A DNA stretch of 64,000 nucleotides. Origin: Flavobacterium seoulense (GTDB lineage: Bacteria; Bacteroidota; Bacteroidia; Flavobacteriales; Flavobacteriaceae). The DNA is taken from assembly GCF_000695795.1 (NCBI RefSeq), contig NZ_JNCA01000011.1, positions 157,705 to 221,704 of the forward strand. Reading direction: 5' to 3'. Within the stretch, counting starts at the first letter, position 1, and each line of letters opens with the position of its first letter. Below are positions 55,794 to 64,000 of this stretch, piece by piece. The notes below the pieces were generated by a model that did not search any database, was not told the DNA's origin, and was given only the letters and a program-made list of their open reading frames with translations. Position numbers and translations under genes: made by a program.

Positions 55794-58009
55794 TAGTAAA
55801 TAACAGTAGGTTTAATTAATACCGATAATTTTTTCTTAGAATCTTCTCTTTTTCTGGAGCTGAATAACCATTTGATAACAGGTATTCTGGATAATATAGG
55901 TACTCCAGTTCCAGAATCATTTTTTACAGATTCTTCAAGACCACCAAGTACAATAATATCCTGATCTTTGACACGAATAATAGAAGTAAACTCTCTTGAA
56001 TTAATTCCCGGGGGAGCGTCTTTATCTACTTTTTGACCATTAAAACTTGACTGAATTACTTTAATATCCATAGTAATCTGACCATCGCCTGAAACCAAAG
56101 GCATAATGGTTACTGATAATTCTGCATCAATCGATTGATAGTTTTTCACTTCAGAAGCCTGTGGAATTTGAGAACCATAAAAATTCTGATTGGTTACCAC
56201 ATAATAAGTCGTTTCACCAATAGACAAAAAGGCTTTATGCCCATTTAAAGTAGATAATCTAGGGGATGATCGGATTTTTAAATTCCCATTAGTTTCCATC
56301 GCTTTTAGGCTCAGATAGAAATTAGGAACTACACTACCCACATTCAAAGATCCAAAACCGTCAAAACCATTAATGATTTTATTGATAGTAGTGGCACCAA
56401 GAGTAATATCAGCACTAGGAAAAACAGTTCCGGAAGTAGTTACAGGTTTATCACCAATACCTGCATTGATACCAGTTTCTACAGTAGCACTTTTGTTAAC
56501 TTCAAGAAGCATTACTTCAATTAATATAACAGGCACAGCCTTATCGATATATTTTATGAAAGATTCAAAACGTTCAATATTGGTAGCAGGACCATTTACT
56601 AAAAAACTATTTAATTCTTTATCAATTTTAATATCCAGATCCGCTTTTATTTCGTCAGGGATTATACTTAAAATAGACTCGGAAGGATTACTAGTATTTG
56701 TACTCGATGAGGAGTTAGTACTTAAATTAGAATTATTGTTCTGAGAAGGAAAATTGGAATTGTTTTTAAAGTCTAATGAAGTGTTATTATAGCTAGAAAA
56801 ATTGTTAGTATTAGGATTGATTCTTCCGGCAGTTCTGCCTTCCTTAGAAGGATCACTCAATAACTCAATGGAACGATGCATTAATGGAATCGACTTAATA
56901 TTTCTAACGATTAATTGATTTTTGGTTCCAAAATAATATACATTCCCATTTCTTCTGTACGTATAAGTATCGTTTCCAATTCCATTCCCAGCACTTAAAT
57001 TTCCGTTTCCATTTCCAATATTATTAAACGAAGGAGATTGTTGAGAAGGATTGTTATTTGCTAATGCTTTGCCTTCTGTTTTAGTTTCAAATAATTTGTC
57101 AAGCAAAGCATCAAAGCTTATGTTTTTAGCTTTTACAGTTGCGTTACCAGCGCTTTCTAATGGACTGGAAATAAATAGATCAATATCTAATTCATGTCCA
57201 ATATCATAGACGATATTTGAAATTGGAGTATTTTCAAAATCCACATCTATTATTTTTTTATCAGCATCAACAACATTAAAGAAAAAGTTTGATTTTCTGG
57301 CTCTTTGTGGCTTGCTTTGACGGATTGCATTCGCGTTAGCATTTCCTTCTGTTCCAGTAGTAGGAGTGTAATTTCCTTCTAATTGGTCAAAAACATAAAA
57401 ATTGTCTCTCGATTTTGTTACAGTTAGATTATTGGCATAAGCTAATTTGTTTAAAGCTGCATCAAAAGGCATATTCTTGATATATGCTTGTAATAATTGA
57501 TTTTCTAATCCCGGAGCAAATACAATATTCTTGCCGCTCTCATCCATGATTTTTTTGAAAACATCATATAGAGGGTCTTTTTTTAAATCCAATGACAGAA
57601 AATCATTTGAAGCATCATAAGAAACAATTATAGGCTTTTTTACAGGTATTTCAACAGCTTTTGTAAACGGTTTTATCGCAAGGATATTCCCTGTGAATTC
57701 AATAGTAAGATTATATTCTTTACAAAGAAAAACCAATAAATCACCCACAGTTACATCCGAGAAATTATTGACAATATTTTTATTATTCAGTTCTGGTGAA
57801 AGACTAATATTTACCTTATGAATTTCTGAAACAGCTAATAAAAAACTCGAAAGAGAAGTCTCTTTGATATTGATGTTTACTTTTTCGGATAAGCCTTTTA
57901 CATCAGTACTAATTGCTTCGATATTATTTTTTATTTGTTGCATTCTATTCTCTTGCGAATAGCCTAACTGAAAAAGAAAGAATATAAGTAAAATGGTAAT
58001 TTTCTTCAT
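55793..58009 (-). CDS. gspD: Type II/type IV pilus secretin (GspD/PilQ-like)
   Basis: A 738-aa exported protein (signal ending ...FFLFQLGYSQ). The N-terminal STN-like domain is at about 45-115 (INIKETSLSSFLLAV, FSDVTVGDLLVFLCKEYNL), with further ring domains to 480, interrupted by Asn/Ser-rich linkers. The C-terminal secretin channel has LIEVMLLEVNKS, IRSSPRLSTLNGHKAFLSIG and VPILSRIPVIKWLFSSRK. It forms the outer-membrane gate of a type II-like secretion system. The gap to gspE is 34 bp and the stop overlaps the next gene by one base. Confidence 0.92.
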   Translation of the reverse strand: MKKITILLIFFLFQLGYSQENRMQQIKNNIEAISTDVKGLSEKVNINIKETSLSSFLLAVSEIHKVNISLSPELNNKNIVNNFSDVTVGDLLVFLCKEYNLTIEFTGNILAIKPFTKAVEIPVKKPIIVSYDASNDFLSLDLKKDPLYDVFKKIMDESGKNIVFAPGLENQLLQAYIKNMPFDAALNKLAYANNLTVTKSRDNFYVFDQLEGNYTPTTGTEGNANANAIRQSKPQRARKSNFFFNVVDADKKIIDVDFENTPISNIVYDIGHELDIDLFISSPLESAGNATVKAKNISFDALLDKLFETKTEGKALANNNPSQQSPSFNNIGNGNGNLSAGNGIGNDTYTYRRNGNVYYFGTKNQLIVRNIKSIPLMHRSIELLSDPSKEGRTAGRINPNTNNFSSYNNTSLDFKNNSNFPSQNNNSNLSTNSSSSTNTSNPSESILSIIPDEIKADLDIKIDKELNSFLVNGPATNIERFESFIKYIDKAVPVILIEVMLLEVNKSATVETGINAGIGDKPVTTSGTVFPSADITLGATTINKIINGFDGFGSLNVGSVVPNFYLSLKAMETNGNLKIRSSPRLSTLNGHKAFLSIGETTYYVVTNQNFYGSQIPQASEVKNYQSIDAELSVTIMPLVSGDGQITMDIKVIQSSFNGQKVDKDAPPGINSREFTSIIRVKDQDIIVLGGLEESVKNDSGTGVPILSRIPVIKWLFSSRKREDSKKKLSVLIKPTVIY

Positions 58010-58043
58010 GAAAGCGTATAAATTGAATTAGCTAATATAGGTT

Positions 58044-59450
58044 TTATTGGAGCAATAAAGAAAAAACTTCATCGATGGAGGTAGTTCCTTCTTTAATTAA
58101 TGACAAAGCGTTTTTTTGCAACGTAAATATTTTTTTTTCTTCGATATAATCATCAATGGCTAACTGATTGTTTTTAATTAAAGCTGCCAGTTCTGTATCT
58201 ATAGGAAGTATTTCATAAATAGCCTTTCTTCCGGAATAACCAGTGTGATAACAATGTTCACAGCCTACAGCTTCATGATGAGAAAGAAGATCTTTTGGAA
58301 TCTCAAAACCACTAGGGAATGAAGCAGTAGCTATTGGTTTTTCGGTTTTACAATGGCTGCATAATTTTCTAACTAATCGTTGTGCAACACTTATGTTAAG
58401 TGTACTGGCTATTAAGAAAGAGGGAATCCCCATATCAATCAATCGGGAAACTGTTGCCCAAGCGGAATTAGTATGTATCGTTGATAAAACCAAATGTCCG
58501 GTTAAAGCCGCTCTGATTGCCATATTAGCGGTATTTACATCACGAATTTCACCCACCATAATGATATCTGGATCTTGTCGTAAAAAAGTTCTCAGTGTAC
58601 TGGCAAAATCAAGTCCGATGTTTTCTCTCAATTGGACTTGGTTAATTCCTTCAAGGGTATATTCTATTGGATCTTCAACGGTAAGTATGTTCGTATTAGC
58701 AAGATTCAGTTTCTTTAAAGTGGCATATAAGGTCGTTGTCTTTCCAGAACCAGTTGGACCAGAAATAAGAACAATACCATTAGGCTTTTTAATGTTCTCT
58801 AGAAAAGTACCTAATTCTTTTTTTGTAAAACCCAGTGCATTAATATCGATATGGCTGGTATCTTTACTGAGAATACGTAAAACCACTTTTTCACCATGAA
58901 GAGTTGGCAGGATAGAAACCCTGATGTCAAAATCTTCATAATCGGTTACAATAGTAATACGACCATCCTGCGGTAACCTTTTTTCAGAAATATCAAGCTG
59001 TGCTCTAATTTTTATTTTATTGATGAGAATAGGATATTCGTCGGTAGTAATGTGAAATTGTTCTTTTAATTTTCCATCCAATCGAAAACGAACTCTGGCA
59101 TTTTTTTCATAAGGTTCGAAGTGAATATCACTGCTGCCTATTTCTTTAGCATTCACGATTATCTTTTCCAGAAAGTCAGCAGAATAATGAATGGTTGAAA
59201 CTGATTTAGCTGATGACTTGCGATAATTGGTATTTAAATAGCGGTTTAGATTTTCAGTACTTTCTTTTCTTAATTTTGTAGGAAATCCTAATAGAACAGC
59301 TAATTCGGTTTGCAAGCCAAGAATATCAGCAACATCCGTCTTTAGTACAATTTGATAGTCTAACTTTTCGATAGGGATAATCCGGTAATGAAATGCTTGC
59401 TCAGCACTTACTAATTGTTGTAAGGCTATGGGAATATTGAAGTCTGTCAT
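58044..59450 (-). CDS. gspE: GspE/PilB-type secretion ATPase
   Basis: A 468-aa cytoplasmic ATPase. The Walker A motif GPTGSGKTT is at 231-239, the Asp box region at NILTVEDPIEYTLEGINQVQ, Walker B at LRQDPDIIMVGEIRD (about 290-304), and the His box at ALTGHLVLSTIHTN. A zinc-binding tetracysteine is present (Cys364, Cys367, Cys397, Cys400), characteristic of GspE and PilB assembly ATPases but not PilT. The N-terminal N1 domain is short (about 90 aa). It powers pseudopilus growth. It follows the peptidase gene by 3 bp. Confidence 0.95.
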   Translation of the reverse strand: MTDFNIPIALQQLVSAEQAFHYRIIPIEKLDYQIVLKTDVADILGLQTELAVLLGFPTKLRKESTENLNRYLNTNYRKSSAKSVSTIHYSADFLEKIIVNAKEIGSSDIHFEPYEKNARVRFRLDGKLKEQFHITTDEYPILINKIKIRAQLDISEKRLPQDGRITIVTDYEDFDIRVSILPTLHGEKVVLRILSKDTSHIDINALGFTKKELGTFLENIKKPNGIVLISGPTGSGKTTTLYATLKKLNLANTNILTVEDPIEYTLEGINQVQLRENIGLDFASTLRTFLRQDPDIIMVGEIRDVNTANMAIRAALTGHLVLSTIHTNSAWATVSRLIDMGIPSFLIASTLNISVAQRLVRKLCSHCKTEKPIATASFPSGFEIPKDLLSHHEAVGCEHCYHTGYSGRKAIYEILPIDTELAALIKNNQLAIDDYIEEKKIFTLQKNALSLIKEGTTSIDEVFSLLLQ

Positions 59451-59453
59451 TAG

Positions 59454-59936
59454 TTAGTAAGCATATAAAAAATGAAAATTACAGAAAAAACTAAGGCTGT
59501 ATACTGCAGCAAAAAATAAAGACATATAACCTGCTAAAGGAACTGTTTTTTCTATCTGTTTGTACTTTAATACCAGATGTAAGATTAGTGAAAAAATCAA
59601 GGAAAAAACAAAAAGAACCCAAAAGGATACAATAGAAAAAGAAAAAGCAATCGCTATAAAAAATAAAATATCTCCTAATCCTAAAACGGATTGTAGTAAA
59701 GATTTTTTCAATTTCAATCTGGCATATAAATAACTAAAAATTAATAAAAAAAGAACCAATAATAAGTTGACACCAGAATTTATTAATGCAATATTCAAAG
59801 GGAGAATTTGGGCTTGCAATATAAAAACAAGAATGCCTACAACGGGATACAAAAACCAATAGACTTTTCGGTCTTTATAATCCTGAAAAAAAATAAGGCT
59901 AAAAACACCCAGTATAAGAAGTTTTAATAGCCACAT
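59454..59936 (-). CDS. Prepilin peptidase (A24 family, GspO/PilD-like)
   Basis: 160 aa from the ATG at 59936; the TTG one codon upstream is less likely because TGATG overlaps the pilin stop by one base. It has about six membrane helices. The two catalytic aspartates of A24 peptidases are seen at Asp20/Asp23 (FFQDYKDRKVYW) and in the GxGD motif LGLGDILFF (Asp89). The cytoplasmic methyltransferase domain of long PilD enzymes is missing, so it is a short, peptidase-only form. It would cut the pilin encoded immediately upstream. Confidence 0.82.
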   Translation of the reverse strand: MWLLKLLILGVFSLIFFQDYKDRKVYWFLYPVVGILVFILQAQILPLNIALINSGVNLLLVLFLLIFSYLYARLKLKKSLLQSVLGLGDILFFIAIAFSFSIVSFWVLFVFSLIFSLILHLVLKYKQIEKTVPLAGYMSLFFAAVYSLSFFCNFHFLYAY

Positions 59937-60346
59937 CAATCGTTAATGATTTGTTTAGGAACACCATTTTGATCAATTTCCCACACATTAAAAACACCAT
60001 TACCATTAAAATCAGTCAAAGCAGTTGCTTTAACCTTGAACTCAGTATCAGAAGATTGAATAATTTCATAAGAATAGTTAGCACTACCATTTTCTTTAAC
60101 AGTTTTAGGAGCTTCAAAATCGATTTCCGCAAAATTAGAACTGTATTTTGAGTACATAAAATAATACTGTTTTTCTGCATTATAGATAGCTTTCAGCTGT
60201 ACCTGAGCCTCAACACTTTTGGCTTTCGTAATCAAAGGCATCAGATTGGGTAGTGCAATTAAGAGTAAAATTCCAATAATCGCCAATACAATTAGCATTT
60301 CTTGAAGATTAAAAGAGAGGATTTTTTTATTTATAAAATATTTCAT
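59936..60346 (-). CDS. Type II pseudopilin or type IV pilin (GspG-like)
   Basis: 136 aa from the ATG at 60346. A TTG at 60367 would give 143 aa but lies inside the promoter box at 60372-60365 and is rejected. The leader is MKYFINKKILS and the helix FNLQEMLIVLAIIGILLLIALP follows (residues 12-33, Glu at +5 conserved). The residue before the cut is Ser rather than the usual Gly. The C-terminal part has DFNGNGVFNVWEIDQNGVPKQI, like the calcium-loop end of GspG. It is the only pilin in the operon, so it is probably the main pseudopilin. Confidence 0.87.
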   Translation of the reverse strand: MKYFINKKILSFNLQEMLIVLAIIGILLLIALPNLMPLITKAKSVEAQVQLKAIYNAEKQYYFMYSKYSSNFAEIDFEAPKTVKENGSANYSYEIIQSSDTEFKVKATALTDFNGNGVFNVWEIDQNGVPKQIIND

Positions 60347-60364
60347 GTATAAGTGCTTTGTTGA

Positions 60365-60372
60365 CAAAAGTA
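60365..60372 (-). promoter_or_regulatory. Candidate -7 box of the secretion operon
   Basis: TACTTTTG on the minus strand (60372-60365) matches TAnnTTTG. It would place the transcript start about 12 bases ahead of the pilin ATG at 60346. Its position decides against the longer TTG-started pilin. No box was found for the divergent YD gene starting at 60534. Confidence 0.5.
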
Positions 60373-60533
60373 ATTAAAAAATGTAAGAAAAAAACATTCG
60401 TTATAATCTTGTTAATTAAAATATAATTTATATTATTGCGTGAAAAATAATATAAAAAACAACTTTCTTAATTGAAAAAACCAATCATTAAACTATTTTT
60501 TAATATATCTAATAAATAAATTACTGCTGTAAA

Positions 60534-63500
60534 ATGAAAATAAAATTAACTCTATTTTTGATTGTCTTTATTAATATATTTATTCATTCTCAGAGCATAC
60601 CTAAGGTTATACCTCCTTCACCTAATGCAGCATCATTAGCTCATTATGCAGACATACCAGTAAGTAATTATACAGGAGTTCCTAATATATCTATCCCTTT
60701 ATTTAATGTCAAATCGGGGAAAATAGAATTACCAATTTCGTTGAGTTATCATGCATCAGGTATAAAAGTTGCACAAGAAGCAAGTCAAGTAGGTTTAGGT
60801 TGGGCTTTAAATGCAGGAGGAGTAATTACGCGGCAAATACGAGGATCTGATGATTTTAAAATTGGTGGCTTTTATAATAATACAGTTCCTCCATCCACAG
60901 TAGATTATTTATCACATACTCCAGGTGCGCCTAATTGTCCCCCAGTCATATCACCGCCATATTGGGGGGAGTATTATCATTGGTTAAACTATCCAGACCA
61001 TCTTTACCGAATTGATGGAGAACCTGATATGTTTTATTTTAATTTTATGGGGTTATCTGGTCAATTCTTTTTTCAAAAAATAAATGGAACTTTAACTGCC
61101 ACGTGCATCGATCAAAATAATTTGAAAATTATTCGTGGAGGAGAAGCAGGAGGAGAAGGATTTACTATTGTTGATGGTAATGGTTGGAAATATTATTTTG
61201 GAAGCGGTTTGTATTCAACTGAAAGTACAACAGATTATGATTACAGTTTTAATAATATTATCGATATTAATCACGAAATTTTTCAAACAAGAAGAATAGG
61301 AGGTTATGATTCATCTACAGAGGTTAGTACTACTGCTTGGTATTTAACAAAAGTTGCATCACCTGAAGGAGATGAAATAGAATTTGTATATGCAAATAAT
61401 TCATCATATAAAACATTAAGTAATCTTAATTATAGCGAGCATCTTGTACAATTAGTTAATCTTTCGAATTTACAAGATCAAATTACCACTGCTAATCAAC
61501 GTTCTTCAAGCGTAAGCCAGCAAGATGTTCGAGATGTTTATCTAAAAAAAATTGTTTTTAAAAATGGCTATATTGATTTTCAAACAAGTGACAGAGAAGA
61601 TTTACGTAATTATAACGGTAGTTCGTTTATTTTAAAAGCACAAAAAATGAAGTCAGCTGAGTTATTTGATTTGAATAATAATTCTGTAAAAAAAATAGAT
61701 TTTAATTATAGCTATTTTAATGAAGATATAATCCAGTCCGATCCTAACCATAAAGAAGATTTTTTAAGATTAAAACTAGATTCTGTTGTCGAATCTTTTA
61801 AAAATAAAGATTCAAATACATATAATAGCTTACCTCCCTATGTTTTCACATATAATTCTATTTCTCTTCCTGATAAATTATCTTTTTCAATTGATCATTG
61901 GGGATATTTTAATAACAAAAATAATACTCAAATAGACTTAGATGCCTATAGATATGATTATAATGGTTTAAATCACACTAATAACTCTATAGGTTATAGT
62001 TATCCTATTCGCATGTTAACCCCTGCTTATAAAAATTTAAGTGCTGCTGATGTAAAGTATTTAGGTGGAGCTAATCGAGATGTAAATCCTGAAATGGCTC
62101 AAGCTGCTATTTTGAAAAAAATAACTTATCCTACAGGGGGTAGTATGAATTTAAATTATGAATCTAATACCTATTACTTTACTGAGGATTATGCGCCAGA
62201 TCTTTATGATGAAGATCGTATAGAATTTTATATAACTGATTATTCTGATGCAAATCCTTGGGAACAAAAGGAGGCAACCTTTACAATTTATGAGCCTACT
62301 TTATTTTTTATGGATTATTCTGTATATAAAAATGATTATAATTACAGCAGTAATCCAACATCTTTTGTTGGACAAGCTTATGTGAAAAATGTAAACGGTA
62401 ATATAATTAGTTTTTTACCTTCTAATATTGAATTTAATGAATGGGGTACATATACAAAAAAGAAGTCCGTATTCTTAGAACCTGGAACTTATAAATTATA
62501 TGTCGATAAAGGGACTGATGTGTTTTCTGATGTCATGCTTGGTGCTTACTATGATAGAAAGAAGCCCGTTTTTCAAAAGAATGGAGCAGGTCTTCGTATT
62601 CAATCAATTGAAACTATTGATTCAAATAAAATAATTAAAAAAAAGAAGTATTCTTACAATAATGAATTTGGTTATTCAACAGGTAGGTTATTAAGTCCTG
62701 TCAGTTATTGGTACAATGAATCACTAGAAATCAATTCTAGTTTTGGAATAGATTCTGATCATGGTTCGTATGATGGATTGACAAACTTCATTGTTCGTAC
62801 CTCAAATAGTGTAATACCATTTGGTTATTCTGCTCAAGGAAAAGTTATGGGATATAATGAAGTAACCGTTTCTGATATTGATTCCGTTAATGCAACTTTA
62901 GGAAATGTTAAATATTTTTATAAAAATAGTGTAGATATACCATCTTCTTATTTTATAGTGGGGGATGGATACAGAGTAGATCCTAACAATGGGCAACTAT
63001 TAAAGGAAATTTATCAGAATAATAACGGAATAAAAGTAAAAGAAAAAAGTTACTCATATAATTCTTCTAGTATATTTACTAGAGCAGTTAAGAAGTATGT
63101 TATTGGTTTTCCATATCAACAAACTTGTCATTACGTATATGAACCAGCACCAGAGCTGGGTACGATTGTCCCTGCAAAACAATTTGTGAAAATTTTCAAT
63201 ATTGAGTCTAATTGGAGTTACCTTAAAGGAACAACAGAGAGTATTTTCGATAAGGATGGTAACAATCCAATAACGACTATTACAAATTATAAATATGATA
63301 ATCCTGCACATAAAAATTTAACGGAGACTCAGACTACTAATAGTAAAGGAGAAAGTATTAAAACAATCAATAAGTATCCATCGGATTATCCTACAGGAAC
63401 AGGAATGGCTTCAACTGTTTTTGATGGTATGATTTCAAAGAACCTTATTAATCCAGTTATAAAACAAGAAACTAAGATAAATGATAACTTATTTTCAACC

Positions 63501-64000
63501 CAAGTAACAGCTTATAAAGATTGGGATTTAGATACCAATAATGATGGTATTGCTGATGATATTTTTCTTCCAGAATTTATTAAAACAGCAAAAGGTACAA
63601 ATTCTTTAGAAAATCGTATTCAGCACCATAGTTATTATGATAATGGTAATATAAAAGAGGTCTCTAAAACTGATGGAACACATGAATTTTATATATGGGG
63701 GTATAAAGGAGAATACCCTATAGCAAAGATTGAGAATTTCACATCTTCGCAAGCTACAGCAATACAATCTTTGATAGATGCTGCGGTTACTGCATCTGAT
63801 GCTGATATTTCGGTAGCTACAGAAAATACACTTCGTCAGAAGCTAAATGATATAAGGAATAATGCTGCCCTTTCAGGAGCAATGATATCTACTTATACTT
63901 ATGATCCATTAATAGGAATTACTAGTATAACTGATTCTAAAGGCTACATCATTTACTATGAGTATGATGAGTTTAATCGTTTAAAACAAGTCAAGAATCA
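60534..64000 (+). CDS. Second YD/RHS-repeat protein, C-terminus cut by window edge
   Basis: The frame is open from the ATG at 60534 to the end of the window (about 1155 codons). The signal (MKIKLTLFLIVFINIFIHSQ) and the opening PSPNAASLAHYADIPVSNYTG, LPISLSYHASGIKV and GLGWALNAGGVITR copy the plan of the 982-aa protein at 43964. The last visible residues (GYIIYYEYDEFNRLKQVKNQ) match that protein about 15 residues before its C-terminus, so this gene too may end soon, followed by a partner RHS-core gene outside the window. It is somewhat longer than its paralogue. Confidence 0.9.
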   Translation, partial: MKIKLTLFLIVFINIFIHSQSIPKVIPPSPNAASLAHYADIPVSNYTGVPNISIPLFNVKSGKIELPISLSYHASGIKVAQEASQVGLGWALNAGGVITRQIRGSDDFKIGGFYNNTVPPSTVDYLSHTPGAPNCPPVISPPYWGEYYHWLNYPDHLYRIDGEPDMFYFNFMGLSGQFFFQKINGTLTATCIDQNNLKIIRGGEAGGEGFTIVDGNGWKYYFGSGLYSTESTTDYDYSFNNIIDINHEIFQTRRIGGYDSSTEVSTTAWYLTKVASPEGDEIEFVYANNSSYKTLSNLNYSEHLVQLVNLSNLQDQITTANQRSSSVSQQDVRDVYLKKIVFKNGYIDFQTSDREDLRNYNGSSFILKAQKMKSAELFDLNNNSVKKIDFNYSYFNEDIIQSDPNHKEDFLRLKLDSVVESFKNKDSNTYNSLPPYVFTYNSISLPDKLSFSIDHWGYFNNKNNTQIDLDAYRYDYNGLNHTNNSIGYSYPIRMLTPAYKNLSAADVKYLGGANRDVNPEMAQAAILKKITYPTGGSMNLNYESNTYYFTEDYAPDLYDEDRIEFYITDYSDANPWEQKEATFTIYEPTLFFMDYSVYKNDYNYSSNPTSFVGQAYVKNVNGNIISFLPSNIEFNEWGTYTKKKSVFLEPGTYKLYVDKGTDVFSDVMLGAYYDRKKPVFQKNGAGLRIQSIETIDSNKIIKKKKYSYNNEFGYSTGRLLSPVSYWYNESLEINSSFGIDSDHGSYDGLTNFIVRTSNSVIPFGYSAQGKVMGYNEVTVSDIDSVNATLGNVKYFYKNSVDIPSSYFIVGDGYRVDPNNGQLLKEIYQNNNGIKVKEKSYSYNSSSIFTRAVKKYVIGFPYQQTCHYVYEPAPELGTIVPAKQFVKIFNIESNWSYLKGTTESIFDKDGNNPITTITNYKYDNPAHKNLTETQTTNSKGESIKTINKYPSDYPTGTGMASTVFDGMISKNLINPVIKQETKINDNLFSTQVTAYKDWDLDTNNDGIADDIFLPEFIKTAKGTNSLENRIQHHSYYDNGNIKEVSKTDGTHEFYIWGYKGEYPIAKIENFTSSQATAIQSLIDAAVTASDADISVATENTLRQKLNDIRNNAALSGAMISTYTYDPLIGITSITDSKGYIIYYEYDEFNRLKQVKN

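Noticed and set aside
60347..60367. A longer pilin starting at TTG 60367
   Set aside because: The start overlaps the candidate -7 promoter box, and the ATG at 60346 gives a normal-length prepilin leader.

Overview
The window comes from an AT-rich member of the Bacteroidota, most likely Flavobacterium or a close relative. The evidence is a SusC/SusD pair, a type IX secretion C-terminal sorting domain, promoter boxes of the TAnnTTTG type, DUF6443/RHS proteins of the kind common in flavobacteria, and fragments of Bacteroidetes-type mobile elements (IS21, PcfJ, SSB). No rRNA, complete tRNA or CRISPR array was seen.

Region 1 (1-27.2 kb, all on the minus strand) is a large polysaccharide utilisation locus for sulfated glycosaminoglycans. 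In transcription order it carries a GH88 unsaturated glucuronyl hydrolase, a secreted multi-domain PL8 lyase with a T9SS tail, a PL12 heparinase III with all three catalytic residues in register, SusC, SusD, a GH29-type fucosidase, a small helical exported protein, a ROK sugar kinase, a Cys-type sulfatase, a PL13 heparinase I, two jelly-roll proteins (DUF1961-like and DUF6250-like), a second heparinase II/III-type lyase, a RhaM-type mutarotase, and a second PL8 lyase cut by the window edge. SusC/D would bind and import oligosaccharides, lyases and sulfatase would depolymerise and desulfate them, GH88 would remove the unsaturated uronate made by the lyases, and the kinase would phosphorylate the released sugar. 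Lyases for both heparan-type and chondroitin/hyaluronan-type chains sit together with fucose-type functions.

Region 2 (27.8-31.9 kb) is a three-gene minus-strand operon (polysaccharide deacetylase, medium-chain reductase, old yellow enzyme). It is divergent from an AraC regulator, with a 14-bp palindrome in the shared promoter. A decayed IS21 copy follows.

Region 3 (32.8-43.5 kb) looks like an integrated genomic island. Two matching boundary blocks of about 92 bp, resembling the 3' end of a tRNA-Ser gene, enclose an AraC regulator, an eight-gene plus-strand operon of mostly exported oxidoreductases and hydrolases (two aldo/keto reductases, a type-B carboxylesterase broken by one in-frame TAG, two alpha/beta hydrolases, a flavodoxin, a carboxymuconolactone decarboxylase-like protein, a cupin) and a tyrosine recombinase at the right end. 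The operon is visibly richer in G+C than its surroundings.

Region 4 (43.9-64 kb) is built from YD/RHS-repeat genes. A 982-aa YD protein, a small exported lipocalin-like protein and a 1521-aa DUF6443/RHS-core protein form an operon. The last ends in a 180-aa variable tip with an HEGDH zincin motif and overlaps a small exported gene that is a candidate immunity gene; an orphan RHS-core scrap follows. Then comes a graveyard of mobile-element fragments (IS1-type transposase N-terminus, pcfJ-like C-terminus, frameshifted ssb). Next is a compact minus-strand type II secretion/type IV pilus-like operon (pseudopilin, prepilin peptidase, GspE ATPase, secretin, GspL/PilMN-like, GspM/PilO-like) with no GspF/PilC gene. 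A second YD protein paralogous to the first runs off the right edge.
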